From Thermodesulfobacteriota bacterium (lineage in GTDB: Bacteria > Desulfobacterota > BSN033 > UBA1163), in contig JAOAHX010000015.1 of the NCBI GenBank assembly GCA_026415035.1, positions 1 through 64,000 of the forward strand: a stretch of 64,000 nucleotides of DNA. Reading direction: 5' to 3'. A model generated the notes under the pieces. The model was not told the DNA's origin, did no database searches, and was given only the letters and a program-made list of their open reading frames with translations. The position numbers were made by a program, and so were the translations under genes. Below are positions 8,512 through 17,236 of this stretch, piece by piece (positions within the stretch are counted from its first letter, which is position 1; each line of letters opens with the position of its first letter).

Positions 8512-9269
8512 CCGGTTCGAAGGTATCCTGGGTCTTTTTCGGCCAGGAGAAAGAGTTTTTTCCCGAAGATCAGGTCCGCCGACATCGTATGTCGAAAAAT
8601 CTCCCTGTTCCTCTCCCTCTGGAGAGGATTCCTTTCCCTTTGAAAGGCGCGATAGGTGGCCAGGTAAATCAAAGGAAAGAGGAAGAAGAGAACCATCGCC
8701 GTGTTGCTGTACTGGTGCGTGGTGACCTTTAGGATCCGAAACCCATTTCGATGAAGCATGACCCTGAGCTCAAAATAATTCGCAAGATGGATATGTTCTC
8801 CCCCGGCAAAGGCATCCACCTCGTTACAGGGCCTTCCAGTAAAAAGATTAAAGCCCACCAGAAGGTTTGCCAGCCTCGCCTTTAAATTCAAAAGATTGGG
8901 CGTCGTAATCAACAGTTTTCCTTTGGTTTTCAGAACCCGGTAACATTCCCGGATAAACTGGAAAGGGTCCTCGAGGTGCTCGATGCCGTTCGAACAGAGG
9001 ACGAATTCGAAACTTTCATCGGGAAAGGGCAGAGGGGCATTAAGGTTCGCCCGAAGACAAGAGATCCCTTCTGCGCCAAAGAGGCTGGGTTCGATATCCA
9101 CCGCCAATACCTCAAAACCGGCCTCCTTTAAACGACGGGAGAGGGCCCCCGTCCCTGCCGGAGCATCCAATAATTTTCCCCTTGGGCCAATATCGGTCAA
9201 AATCTTCACCACTTTATCATGGGGGTGTCGGGTCCCCAGGACCTTCTCCCTCAACGACCCATCCCTCAT
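8508..9269 (-). CDS. class I methyltransferase with C-terminal hydrophobic segment
   Basis: 253 residues. Motif I LLDAPAGTGALSRRL, acidic AVDIEPS, then FVLCSNGIEHLEDPF and VLKTKGKLLITTPN identify a SAM methyltransferase closest in the window to the one at 1-734. After about residue 180 a hydrophobic stretch (MVLFFLFPLIYLATY) suggests membrane association, as in methyltransferases acting on lipid-linked sugars. Both ends overlap neighbours by ATGA. Substrate unknown. Confidence 0.83.
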   Translation of the reverse strand: MRDGSLREKVLGTRHPHDKVVKILTDIGPRGKLLDAPAGTGALSRRLKEAGFEVLAVDIEPSLFGAEGISCLRANLNAPLPFPDESFEFVLCSNGIEHLEDPFQFIRECYRVLKTKGKLLITTPNLLNLKARLANLLVGFNLFTGRPCNEVDAFAGGEHIHLANYFELRVMLHRNGFRILKVTTHQYSNTAMVLFFLFPLIYLATYRAFQRERNPLQRERNREIFRHTMSADLIFGKKLFLLAEKDPGYLRTG

Positions 9270-10390
9270 CGAGCCTTATCCCTCTGTGAGAAATATCGAA
9301 TACCTTCTCCCACTTCCCTGATCTCTTCGTCGCTCAATTCAGGATAGAGGGGAAGGGAGAGAATTTCTCTGGAGCCTCTTTCGGTGACGGGTAGATCTCC
9401 CCTCTGGTAGCCCAAATCCTGAAAGGCCTTCTGAAGATGGATGGGGATGGGATAGTGGATGAGGGTTTCAACGCCCTTCGCTTTCAAGAACCGCTGAAGC
9501 TTATCCCTCCGTTTCACCCGGATGACGAAGAGATGATAGACATGTTGACTTTTCTCGCTTTCCACCGGGCATTGCACGCCCGTTTCTTGAAGTCTTTCCT
9601 TATAAAGTTGGGCTTTGGCCCTCCTCTGGGCATTCCATCGGTCGAGATAGCTTAACTTCACCCGGAGAATGGCGGCCTGGAGTTCGTCAAGCCGGCTATT
9701 TCCGGCCCGGAGGGCATGATGGTATTTTTTCCTTTCTCCGTAACACCGAAGGATCCGAAGTTTTTCGTATACCTTCCCGTCATCCGTCACGATCATCCCC
9801 CCATCTCCGCCGCCCCCCAGATTCTTGGTGGGATAAAAGCTGAAGCAACCCATGAGGCCAAAGGACCCCACCCTTTTGCCTTGGTACGCCGCCCCATGGG
9901 CCTGACAGGCATCCTCGATGATCAGGAGATGATATCGACGGGCAATGTCCATAAGGGAGTCCATCTCTGCGGGTTGGCCGTAAAGATGAACGGGAAGAAT
10001 GGCCTTTATCCTCTTGCTTCTTCGTTTCTTCAGGAGATGTTCGAGATGACCGGGATCCATATTAAAGGTCGCGGGATCGACATCGACGAAAAGAGGTCTC
10101 GCCCCTGTGAAAGCGATGGCCAGAGCGGTCGCAATAAAAGAGTTGGCGACCGTGATCACTTCATCCCCTTCTCCGATACCCGCTGCTTTTAAGGCGAGAT
10201 AGAGGGCATCGGTTCCAGAATTGACTCCAACGCCATAACGAACCCCACAAAAACGGGCAAATTCCTCCTCGAAGGCGGAGACCTCCTCCCCGAGGACGAA
10301 CCTCCCCTTTTCCAGGACCCGCCTCGTGGCGGAGAGAATCTCACCCCCGATCTCTCGGTACTGCCTGGTCAGATCGATAAAAGGCACCAT
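9266..10390 (-). CDS. DegT/DnrJ/EryC1/StrS sugar aminotransferase
   Basis: 374 residues. PLP enzyme of the sugar aminotransferase family: VPFIDLTRQYREIGGEI at the N-terminus, GVGVNSGTDALYLAL for phosphate binding, IEDACQAHGA with the cofactor Asp, and CFSFYPTKNLGGGGDGGM where the Lys forms the internal aldimine. It would convert a nucleotide-keto-sugar to an amino sugar, usually paired with an upstream dehydratase or epimerase such as the next gene. SD GGAAAAGGG precedes the ATG. Length is typical. The exact product (for example a 3- or 4-amino sugar) cannot be read from the sequence. Confidence 0.9.
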   Translation of the reverse strand: MVPFIDLTRQYREIGGEILSATRRVLEKGRFVLGEEVSAFEEEFARFCGVRYGVGVNSGTDALYLALKAAGIGEGDEVITVANSFIATALAIAFTGARPLFVDVDPATFNMDPGHLEHLLKKRRSKRIKAILPVHLYGQPAEMDSLMDIARRYHLLIIEDACQAHGAAYQGKRVGSFGLMGCFSFYPTKNLGGGGDGGMIVTDDGKVYEKLRILRCYGERKKYHHALRAGNSRLDELQAAILRVKLSYLDRWNAQRRAKAQLYKERLQETGVQCPVESEKSQHVYHLFVIRVKRRDKLQRFLKAKGVETLIHYPIPIHLQKAFQDLGYQRGDLPVTERGSREILSLPLYPELSDEEIREVGEGIRYFSQRDKAR

Positions 10391-10404
10391 CCCTTTTCCT
10401 CATT

Positions 10405-11403
10405 TTATTCCCAATACTCCTTCTTATACCTCCGATAAAAATCAATGGTCTTTCGAAGCCCCTCTTCGAGGTCGGTCTTGGGACTCCACCCTACCACCCT
10501 CTTGATCTTTGAGATGTCCGTATAATAATCGCCCGGCTCCACCTCTTTCCGCTCTTTCGTGAATTCCGTGAAGATCACCCTTCCCGTGCCGGCGATCTCT
10601 ACAATCTTCTTGGCAAGTTCGACAAAGCTGATCGGCACGCCTGTCCCCACATTGAAGACCTCCCCGTACGCTTGGGGGCAGGCCGCCACCTGGAGGAAAC
10701 AGTCCACGAGATCATCCACATAGAGAAAGTCTCTCAAAATACGGCCATCCCCGAAGACAGGAATCGCCTGGTCGTCGATGGCCTTCCGAATAAACCAGTT
10801 GACCACCCCATATTCATCATGGGCCATCTGGTGTCGGGGGCCATAGGTGTTGGTAATTCGGAGGCAGGTTCCGGAGATCTTGTGGACATCATCGTAAACC
10901 AGGACCATCTTCTCCGCCGAAAGGTTGGTCACCGCATAGATCCCCTTAGGGTTGGTGGGATGATCCTCCCCCACCGGAAGCCTGACGCTCGACCCGTACT
11001 CTCCCCGGGTCCCTGAAAAGATGATTTTCACCGCCGGGTTATTCTTTCGGCAGGACTCGAGGAGGACCAGGGTTCCCCGGCAGTTGATGTCCAGGTCCTG
11101 GATGGGATTGCGGATGCTATCCACATGATTGACTTGTCCGGCGAGATGAAAGATGTAGTCCTGATCTTTCACCAGGTAGTCCATCGAATGTTCGTCGCGG
11201 ACATCGCTGAAATTGATCCGGATCCGATCCACGATCTCTCTTACGTTGAAGAGGTTTCCTCCAAGGCGGGGCATCATATTGTCAACGATCGTCACTTTGG
11301 CTCCGAGGTTGACGAGGCGGAGGGCGAGGTTCGATCCGATGAAACCCAATCCTCCCGTGATCAGGACCCGTCTTCCCTGAAAGGCTTCCTCATAGGAGGT
11401 CAT
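10405..11403 (-). CDS. NAD-dependent sugar epimerase/dehydratase (extended SDR)
   Basis: 332 residues from the ATG at 11403, which has AGAAGGAGAA before it; the open frame continues upstream only as out-of-frame sequence of the GT2 gene. Rossmann motif LITGGLGFIGSNLAL, IFHLAGQVNHVDS and SGTRGEYG occur. The catalytic YxxxK reads YAVTNLSAEK, so the expected Y-x3-K has N at +4 (Y-A-V-T-N) and no Lys there, an atypical active site. RITNTYGPRHQM and FGDGRILRDFLYVDDLV are classic for UDP-glucose epimerase/dTDP-glucose dehydratase relatives. It overlaps the upstream gene by 14 bases. Likely makes the keto or epimer sugar used by the aminotransferase, with a modified mechanism. Confidence 0.85.
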   Translation of the reverse strand: MTSYEEAFQGRRVLITGGLGFIGSNLALRLVNLGAKVTIVDNMMPRLGGNLFNVREIVDRIRINFSDVRDEHSMDYLVKDQDYIFHLAGQVNHVDSIRNPIQDLDINCRGTLVLLESCRKNNPAVKIIFSGTRGEYGSSVRLPVGEDHPTNPKGIYAVTNLSAEKMVLVYDDVHKISGTCLRITNTYGPRHQMAHDEYGVVNWFIRKAIDDQAIPVFGDGRILRDFLYVDDLVDCFLQVAACPQAYGEVFNVGTGVPISFVELAKKIVEIAGTGRVIFTEFTKERKEVEPGDYYTDISKIKRVVGWSPKTDLEEGLRKTIDFYRRYKKEYWE

Positions 11404-12172
11404 CGAGATTCTCCTTCTGGGCCCTCTGGATCTCCCAGAGCTTCGCATACTTGATGAAGACATAGAACATGGTCGAGACGATGATGACCAAACCGGGCAG
11501 GCCATCCCGAAATCCCATCTTCAAAAGGTATTCCTTGATAAAACGGAAGGGGGGGTGGAATAGGAGCTTGAAGAGACTGAACTTCTCCCCCTTTCGAACC
11601 ATATCCTCCGCGGCGATTCGAGAATATTTGTCGATCGTCTGAATCTGGTCCGAAATGTCTCGATAGGTATAGTGAAGGTACTTATTTTTGAGGACCTTCA
11701 CTTTTCCGTCAACCACCACCTTGGCATGAAGTCCGCCCTCCCACCTCCCCTTCTCCCTCCGGTATAGCCTGATCTCGCCATCCGGATACCACCCGCCGTA
11801 TCGAATCCACCGTCCCAGGTAGTAGGTCTGACGGTAGACGAAAAAACCGTCCACCCCGTCTGCGCCGTCCTTTAAGACCTCTCCGATCTCTTCCGCCAGG
11901 GCCCGAGGAACCTCCTCGTCCGCATCCACGAACATGATCCAGGGCCGGGTCGTCAGATCCGCCGCATATTGGTATTGATCCCGATGGCCCCGGAATTCCC
12001 TCCGGTAGAGCTTGTCGGTATAACGTTGACAGATTTCATAGGTTCCGTCGGTACTTCCCGAATCCACGACCACCAGTTCCTCAGCCCAGGGAAGGCTTTT
12101 CAGACATCGCTCAATGGTTCGACGATTGTTAAAGGTTAAAACATAGACCGAGACTGGAAGTTTATCCCTCAT
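11390..12172 (-). CDS. GT2 family glycosyltransferase (WaaE/KdtX-like)
   Basis: 260 residues from the ATG at 12172. GT-A fold features: VSVYVLTFNNRRTIERCLKS, ELVVVDSGSTDGTYEI, IMFVDADEEVPRALAEEI (DxD) and YLHYTYRDISDQI. These match the LPS core beta-1,4-glucosyltransferase WaaE/KdtX group. The C-terminus holds one or two hydrophobic segments (GLPGLVIIVSTMFYVFIKY). TTAGGATCAAGG precedes the start. Acts at the cytoplasmic membrane face on the LPS inner core by family knowledge. Confidence 0.87.
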   Translation of the reverse strand: MRDKLPVSVYVLTFNNRRTIERCLKSLPWAEELVVVDSGSTDGTYEICQRYTDKLYRREFRGHRDQYQYAADLTTRPWIMFVDADEEVPRALAEEIGEVLKDGADGVDGFFVYRQTYYLGRWIRYGGWYPDGEIRLYRREKGRWEGGLHAKVVVDGKVKVLKNKYLHYTYRDISDQIQTIDKYSRIAAEDMVRKGEKFSLFKLLFHPPFRFIKEYLLKMGFRDGLPGLVIIVSTMFYVFIKYAKLWEIQRAQKENLDDLL

Positions 12173-12256
12173 GGCCTTGATCCTAATCAAGGGGGCAGGG
12201 TTCCACAACCAATCACCCAATCCTACCGGCCCAATCCCCAATCCTTTCCTCCCCTT

Positions 12257-13366
12257 TTAAGGAACAAGGGGGGATTGGCAGTGGGCGCTTAGGGGGTGTT
12301 CAGGCCTTGAGATTCGGCGATTCGAAAAGGTTTCCCAACCCTTGTCAATGACCTCCTCAACCTCTTCCACCGTGATCTGTTCCATACATCGGTGATCGGT
12401 CGGGCAAACCCTTTTAAAACAGGGGCTGCAGGAGACCTCCTTTTTTACAACGACATGTCCCTCTCCCCAAGGGCCGGTGGCAGAAGGATCGGTCGGGCCA
12501 AAGATGGCCACCACAGGCGTCCCGACGGCGGTGGCCACATGCATCGTTCCGGTGTCATTCGTGAGGAGAAAGGCACACCGTTCAAGGAGGGCAGCAAGCT
12601 GAAGCAGATTGGTCCTCCCAGTAAGGTCTATCCCATCGTTCCCTAAGTGATCCAGGATCCTGCGACCAATCCTCCGTTCCGATTCGCTTCCAAAGATGAT
12701 CACCTTGGCCTTCCGTGCCCGGGCGAGCCTTCTTCCCAGCTCGCCGAAACGTTCCGGAGACCAGCACTTGGCCGACCCATAGGCCGCTCCTGGATTGAGG
12801 CCGACCAATGGGTTCCCCTCCAGCCCCCCCCTCCCCTTTAAAATCTCTTCAGCCCATCCCCTTTCTTCCTCCCCCAGCGGAAGGGAGGGAGAGGATGGAA
12901 CCTCCTGATGGCCAAGGGATCTTAAGAGCTCGTGATAATAGAAAATCCTGTGGACCCGGAGGAGCTCTTCCTTGCGGACGATCCCGTGGGTGAGCAGGAT
13001 TGACCGGCCTTCATCCCGATATCCAACCCGGATCGGGACTCTTGCCAAATAGACCTGGAAGGCGGAACGAAAAGACCTCGGGAGGATGAGGGCCAGATCA
13101 AACCTCTTCTTTTCTAAGCTCCTCCCGATTCTGAGATCGTCAAAAACGGCCCTCGCCCCTCCTCTCTTCTCAAACGGGATGATCTCGTCGACATAGGGAG
13201 AATTCTTCCATAAATCCGCCAGAGGGGCCGGAACCAGGACCGAGAGCATCGCCCCTGGAAATCGCCTCTTCAGGGATTCCACCGTTGGGTAGGTGAGGAT
13301 CGTATCGCCGACCCAGTTGACCCCCCGGACCAGAATTCGCCTCACCTGATCAAAGTCGACCTTCAA
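12257..13366 (-). CDS. waaF: ADP-heptose:LPS heptosyltransferase II
   Basis: 369 residues, GT9 family. ILVRGVNWVGDTILTYPTVESL is the WaaF acceptor-side signature (the N-terminal N-W-x-G-D element); GLNPGAAYGSAKCWSPERF and LTNDTGTMHVATAVGTPVVAIFGPTDP form the ADP-heptose site; the C-terminal SCSPCFKRVCPTDHRCM Cys cluster is common in family members. TTG is the apparent start with GGAG 11 bases before it. Adds the second heptose to the LPS inner core. It follows the related waaC-like gene but is separated by a 103-base gap with a strong hairpin. Confidence 0.93.
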   Translation of the reverse strand: MKVDFDQVRRILVRGVNWVGDTILTYPTVESLKRRFPGAMLSVLVPAPLADLWKNSPYVDEIIPFEKRGGARAVFDDLRIGRSLEKKRFDLALILPRSFRSAFQVYLARVPIRVGYRDEGRSILLTHGIVRKEELLRVHRIFYYHELLRSLGHQEVPSSPSLPLGEEERGWAEEILKGRGGLEGNPLVGLNPGAAYGSAKCWSPERFGELGRRLARARKAKVIIFGSESERRIGRRILDHLGNDGIDLTGRTNLLQLAALLERCAFLLTNDTGTMHVATAVGTPVVAIFGPTDPSATGPWGEGHVVVKKEVSCSPCFKRVCPTDHRCMEQITVEEVEEVIDKGWETFSNRRISRPEHPLSAHCQSPLVP

Positions 13367-13386
13367 GCTCGATTTCTCTCCTTATT

Positions 13387-13419
13387 GAAAGGGGACAGGC
13401 ATCGTGGCTGTCCCCTTTC
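13387..13419. repeat. perfect 12-bp inverted repeat, REP-like hairpin
   Basis: GAAAGGGGACAG and CTGTCCCCTTTC are perfect complements separated by nine bases, between two heptosyltransferase genes. No T tract follows on either strand, so a simple intrinsic terminator is unlikely. The GGGGACAG core recurs in two other intergenic hairpins of this window. Confidence 0.75.
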
Positions 13420-13469
13420 GATTCATTAAATTATTCTATTTAGCCTCCAAAGTCAATATGAATATCTTT

Positions 13470-14531
13470 TCAAGTGCTTAGAGACAAGACCTCCTCTGTT
13501 GCTTTAAATACGTCCTCCACCGTGATCTCTTCAAGGCAGGTTAACCTCCGGCAGGAACGTTCCCTGCAGGGGTTACAACCCACCTTCTTGACCACCTTTT
13601 TGTGAATCCCTATGGGTTCGTTCACAACGGGGTCGGTTGGCCCATAGAGGACCACCACGGGAATCCCCATCAGGGAGGCCAGGTGCATTGGGCCCGTATC
13701 CCCCCCGATATAAAGATGGCATCGCCGGTAGACCTCCGCGAGCTGGGTAAGGGAAAATGTCCGTGGCCCGAGGAGGGAATGGCCTTTCATCCTTCCCTGA
13801 ATCTCTTTGACCCAATCCAATTCCTCGGGACCCCAGGTATAGAGGACGGTGGCTCCAAGCTCCATGGTGAGCCGGTCAGCAAGTTGGGCATAGTGGCCTG
13901 GAAACCACCTTTTGTAAGGCGTGTTACGGCTGGTGCCCGGATGAATAGCGATGAGAGGACCTTTGGAAGCAGGGATGGCTTGATCAAAAAAATGGTTTAT
14001 ATAATCCCTGTCCGGCTTTGGGACGAAGACCGGGTAGGGTTGGGGTGGAATCTCGAGGCCCATTCCCTTGAGCAATCTGAAATTCTTCTCATAACGGCTG
14101 ACCCTTTCAACGAAATCGATTCGGACGTTCGAAAAGAGGAAGTTTCCTTCTCTGCTCGCTCTTCGGCCATAACCGATCCGTTTGGGAGAACCCGAAAAAA
14201 AGGAAAGCAGTCCGCTCTTCAGGATGCCGTGGAAGTCGAGCACCAGGTCGAATCTCCTGCTGCGGAGGAGCCGAACCCAGGAGAGGACCTCCCAGGCCGT
14301 TCTCATCAGGCCTTGAGCCGATTTCATCCCCCTTTCCCACCTCTTTCTCGGAAAGAGGATCACCTCGTCAATCTCGGGTTGGCTTTCGAGGAGCCCTTGG
14401 GAGGGCTCCTCGACCACCCATGAAATAGACGAGGAAGGATGGTGTGCCTTGATGGCTTTTACGGCCGGAAGGGTCCGGATCACATCCCCCACTGCGCTCA
14501 GCCTTAAAATTAAAATCCTTTGGTATCCCAT
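13470..14531 (-). CDS. waaC: LPS heptosyltransferase I-like protein (GT9)
   Basis: 353 residues of the GT9 heptosyltransferase family. ILILRLSAVGDVIRTLPAVKAI is the WaaC-type start (S-x-x-G-D), LVLDFHGILKSGLLSFFS matches the heptosyltransferase I helix with the DxH..K motif, IAIHPGTSRNTPYKRW and IGGDTGPMHLASLMGIPVVVLYGPTDP are the ADP-heptose site. The C-terminus has a four-Cys GCNPCRERSCRRLTC. It is the first gene of the leftward glycan operon. A TAAGAT hexamer ends six bases before the ATG with no obvious SD. Symbol by family pattern; other GT9 members cannot be ruled out. Confidence 0.82.
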   Translation of the reverse strand: MGYQRILILRLSAVGDVIRTLPAVKAIKAHHPSSSISWVVEEPSQGLLESQPEIDEVILFPRKRWERGMKSAQGLMRTAWEVLSWVRLLRSRRFDLVLDFHGILKSGLLSFFSGSPKRIGYGRRASREGNFLFSNVRIDFVERVSRYEKNFRLLKGMGLEIPPQPYPVFVPKPDRDYINHFFDQAIPASKGPLIAIHPGTSRNTPYKRWFPGHYAQLADRLTMELGATVLYTWGPEELDWVKEIQGRMKGHSLLGPRTFSLTQLAEVYRRCHLYIGGDTGPMHLASLMGIPVVVLYGPTDPVVNEPIGIHKKVVKKVGCNPCRERSCRRLTCLEEITVEDVFKATEEVLSLST

Positions 14532-14608
14532 CGATCGATCTTACTTATCTCACGCCGATTCTGACTTCGAGGACATCCACGGGCCCTTCCCCATTCCTCC
14601 TGCTTCAC

Positions 14609-15010
14609 CTAACCGGCCAGGCACTGGAGATACGTGTCGGGAAGGCTCCTCGTTTTGCCCTCAATGCTGACGCAGAGGTGTTTCGTCTCTCCCTCGGCCA
14701 GGATCTCCTTCCGGTCCTCACCCAAGATCTGATACGCAAACGTGACCATCCGTTTATTCAATTGTTTCAACCGAGTTCTAACAAGGATCAATTCGTCATA
14801 CCTTGCAGAACCCCTGTAGCGGCAATGGACCTCGGATACGACAAGCCGGTATCCGAGCTTTTCGAGGTCAGCATATCGAAACCCCTTCCGGCGACAGAAC
14901 TCCGACCTTCCCACCTCAAACCAGATGAGATAATTGGCGTAATAAGCCACCCCCATCTGATCCGTCTCCGCATATCTCACCCGTATCTCGACATCCACGT
15001 AATCCTTCAT
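14609..15010 (-). CDS. ybgC: YbgC/4-hydroxybenzoyl-CoA-type acyl-CoA thioesterase
   Basis: 133 residues, hot-dog fold. The signature VRYAETDQMGVAYYANYLIWFEVGR contains the catalytic Asp in the D-x-M-G-V-x-Y-x-x-Y pattern of YbgC enzymes, which hydrolyse short-chain or phospholipid-derived acyl-CoA. YbgC usually sits next to tol-pal; here it follows a radical SAM gene and an envelope operon (FtsB, TonB-like, TPR). Length is typical. Cytoplasmic. Confidence 0.88.
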   Translation of the reverse strand: MKDYVDVEIRVRYAETDQMGVAYYANYLIWFEVGRSEFCRRKGFRYADLEKLGYRLVVSEVHCRYRGSARYDELILVRTRLKQLNKRMVTFAYQILGEDRKEILAEGETKHLCVSIEGKTRSLPDTYLQCLAG

Positions 15011-15067
15011 CTCCTCCCCTCAAGGAACGATCCTCATGCCATCGCCCTGATTGATTCGCCGGCCGGG

Positions 15068-15937
15068 TCAGAGCCCCCTCAGGTATTCCGGCCTCAAGAG
15101 AGCGGGGTCTCTTCTTTTGAGGACCTCCCGGATCCTCCTTAGCGCTTCCTCCTTCTGCTCGGGAATCCAAAACCGAAGGGGAAGGTAATTCGAGGCATGG
15201 TTAGAGGCAAAGAAGCAATGGGTCATCTCGCTGTGCTCGATCATCGTCTCGAGCTCCTGGATGAGGCCAAAGGGGGTGGGAAGAACCAATCGTCCTTCCT
15301 CGATCTCTCTCTCAATCGGCGTTCCCGGCACGACCATCAGAGAAAGGGCCCCTACGAAGTCCGGGTCCATTTTAGAAAGGACAAGGCCTGTCTCCCGGGC
15401 ATGGGCCTGGCTTCCCTCCACCCCGCCCAAACCTAAAATGACGGTCACCGAAAGGAGGATCCCGGCCTCCTTCACGATCCGGGCCGCCTGGATCATCTGC
15501 TCCACCGTCGCATTCTTTTTCACCCTTTTCAGGACGTGGGGGTCGCCAGACTCCAATCCTAAATAGAGGATCCCCAACCCTAATGTTCGAAGTTCCTTCA
15601 ATTGTTCCAGCCCCTTCCTGAGGATGTCCCTCGCATTGGCATAAATCCCTACTCTTTCGAGCCCCTTGATCCTCCTCCGGAGGTATTCAAGGATCTTCCT
15701 CAGTTCATCCTGAGGGATGGCCAGGGCATCCCCGTCGGCCAAAAAGACCCTACGGATCGGATATCCGCTCACCTCATCAATGTCCTCCTGGATCTCCTCG
15801 AAACGTTTCACCCTGAACTTCTTCCCCCGATAGGCGCCACAGAAGGTACATCGATTATAGGAGCAGCCTACCGTGACCTGGAGGATCAAGCTCTCGGCCT
15901 CGCTGGGCGGTCGAAAGATCATCCCTTCATATTTCAT
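15068..15937 (-). CDS. radical SAM protein
   Basis: About 289 residues from the ATG at 15937 (GAGGG seven bases before it); a TTG 21 bases upstream is an alternative. The cluster motif is CSYNRCTFC, i.e. C-x4-C-x2-C instead of the common C-x3-C-x2-C, a spacing found in one radical SAM subgroup. It is followed by VFLADGDALAIP, LYLGLESGDPHVLKRVKKNATVEQM (GGE-equivalent and helix), and LGLGGVEGSQAH. No B12-binding or second cluster domain is evident. Substrate unknown. Confidence 0.85.
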   Translation of the reverse strand: MKYEGMIFRPPSEAESLILQVTVGCSYNRCTFCGAYRGKKFRVKRFEEIQEDIDEVSGYPIRRVFLADGDALAIPQDELRKILEYLRRRIKGLERVGIYANARDILRKGLEQLKELRTLGLGILYLGLESGDPHVLKRVKKNATVEQMIQAARIVKEAGILLSVTVILGLGGVEGSQAHARETGLVLSKMDPDFVGALSLMVVPGTPIEREIEEGRLVLPTPFGLIQELETMIEHSEMTHCFFASNHASNYLPLRFWIPEQKEEALRRIREVLKRRDPALLRPEYLRGL

Positions 15938-16088
15938 CTTCAAACCCTCGCTCCCCAATTCCTTTAAGCAGGACCTTTAATCAGACCTCCTTTGATCCGG
16001 ATGGGTGATTTGGGTTAAAACAGCCGCTACTCCAAACCTGGCCCCGTGAACCAGGAACTCGCCCTCGGACAAACGGACGGGCTTGGGC

Positions 16089-16385
16089 CTAACGGTTTTT
16101 CCCCTCCGGAAGATCGAACTGATAGAGGAGTTCCCCCTCCTTGACCAACCCGAGCTCCTTTCTTGCGACCTCCTCAATATAACCTTTATCATTCCGAAGC
16201 CGTCGAATTTCCTCCTTCAACTTCTCGTTTTCCTCCGATAATTTCAGATTCATCTCCCTGATCCTGGCCAGCTCCTTTTTTAAACGGATGAGATGGAGCA
16301 GGCCTTTCTCCCCGAAAAAGGTGAAGAACCCGAAAAGGAGAAATCCGATCAAGAGAAGGAAGAAGGATTTCTTTTTAAACCTCAT
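16089..16385 (-). CDS. ftsB: cell-division protein FtsB/DivIC family
   Basis: 98 residues: a short basic N-terminus, one membrane segment (SFFLLLIGFLLFGFFTFFG), then a coiled coil (RLKKELARIREMNLKLSEEN) and the conserved tail GYIEEVARKELGLVKEGELLYQF seen in FtsB/DivIC. These bitopic proteins join FtsL and FtsQ in the divisome. It lies just after a TonB-domain gene on the same strand, spaced 11 bases, suggesting one transcript. Confidence 0.88.
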   Translation of the reverse strand: MRFKKKSFFLLLIGFLLFGFFTFFGEKGLLHLIRLKKELARIREMNLKLSEENEKLKEEIRRLRNDKGYIEEVARKELGLVKEGELLYQFDLPEGKNR

Positions 16386-16396
16386 AGACCTCGAAT

Positions 16397-17227
16397 CTAT
16401 TGGAGTTTAAACTTGATGGGGATGGTCCCTGACTGTTCCACCTGGGGGTGATCTTTCGGAAGAGGGGCAAAGCGCCAATGCTTCAGGTATTGGATCGCGA
16501 TCCGCTCCAGCTCTGCATCCCCTTTGATCGTTGGCACGACACGATCGACCATGCCGTTTGGCAGGACCCAGATCATCATTTCAATTTCTGCCTCCACCCC
16601 CACTTGGGCCGTTGGAGGAGGGGGCCTCTCGATAATCCTCCGGGTAACCAGCTGTCCTTTGATCCCTAATTTGAGGTTCTCCTCCAGGGGTTTCGCGGTC
16701 ACGGGCCTTTCTTTAACGAGGAGCAACCTCTCGGCGACCCTCTCTGCGCCTCGATCTCTGATTTTCTCTATCTTCAAAGCCTCCTTCATCGAGGGAATCG
16801 GTGCCTCGGGGATGAATTTCTCCTCCTTCTCCCTTAAATAATTTTCGATCTCCCTTTCCAGGGCCTTAAACTCAGGGTGATTCTTGAGGGCCCTCATCCG
16901 TTCCTCTTCCGTGGCCCCCTCGATCTTGGGCATTCGGGGATATTCTGGGGCAAGGGCCCTCCAATCTTGCTGAGCGCTCGCCTCCTCCATTTTTTTCAAA
17001 ATGACCTCTTCCCGGATCCTCTTCTCTTCCAGGGAAACTCCCTCGCCCCTTTTCAAACCGAGACGCTTGGCCGCCTCCCGGCTTATCTCCCGCCATCCCT
17101 GTTCGAGAGGGAATTGGACCGACGGGATGTAGAGAAGGGCCCAAAGACAAAAACCGACCACGGCGATGAGGAGGAAGACGAGACGGGGCACCTTCGGTCT
17201 AGAACTTGGCCTTTTTACCTTATTCAT
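16397..17227 (-). CDS. TonB-family (C-terminal domain) inner-membrane protein
   Basis: 276 residues. One N-terminal membrane anchor (LVFLLIAVVGFCLWALLYIP), a long charged helical middle, a short proline run (IERPPPPTAQVG) and a C-terminal TonB_C-like domain (EIEMMIWVLPNGMVDRVVP, LERIAIQYLKHWRFAPL). The proline-rich spacer of classic TonB is nearly absent. Together with the upstream TPR protein it suggests an envelope assembly or transport role; no ExbBD genes are in the window. Confidence 0.78.
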   Translation of the reverse strand: MNKVKRPSSRPKVPRLVFLLIAVVGFCLWALLYIPSVQFPLEQGWREISREAAKRLGLKRGEGVSLEEKRIREEVILKKMEEASAQQDWRALAPEYPRMPKIEGATEEERMRALKNHPEFKALEREIENYLREKEEKFIPEAPIPSMKEALKIEKIRDRGAERVAERLLLVKERPVTAKPLEENLKLGIKGQLVTRRIIERPPPPTAQVGVEAEIEMMIWVLPNGMVDRVVPTIKGDAELERIAIQYLKHWRFAPLPKDHPQVEQSGTIPIKFKLQ

Positions 17228-17236
17228 TAACCGACC

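Noticed and set aside
13602-14423. A 273-codon rightward frame
   Set aside because: Antisense to the waaC-like gene; no domain, no SD, codon pattern of a shadow.
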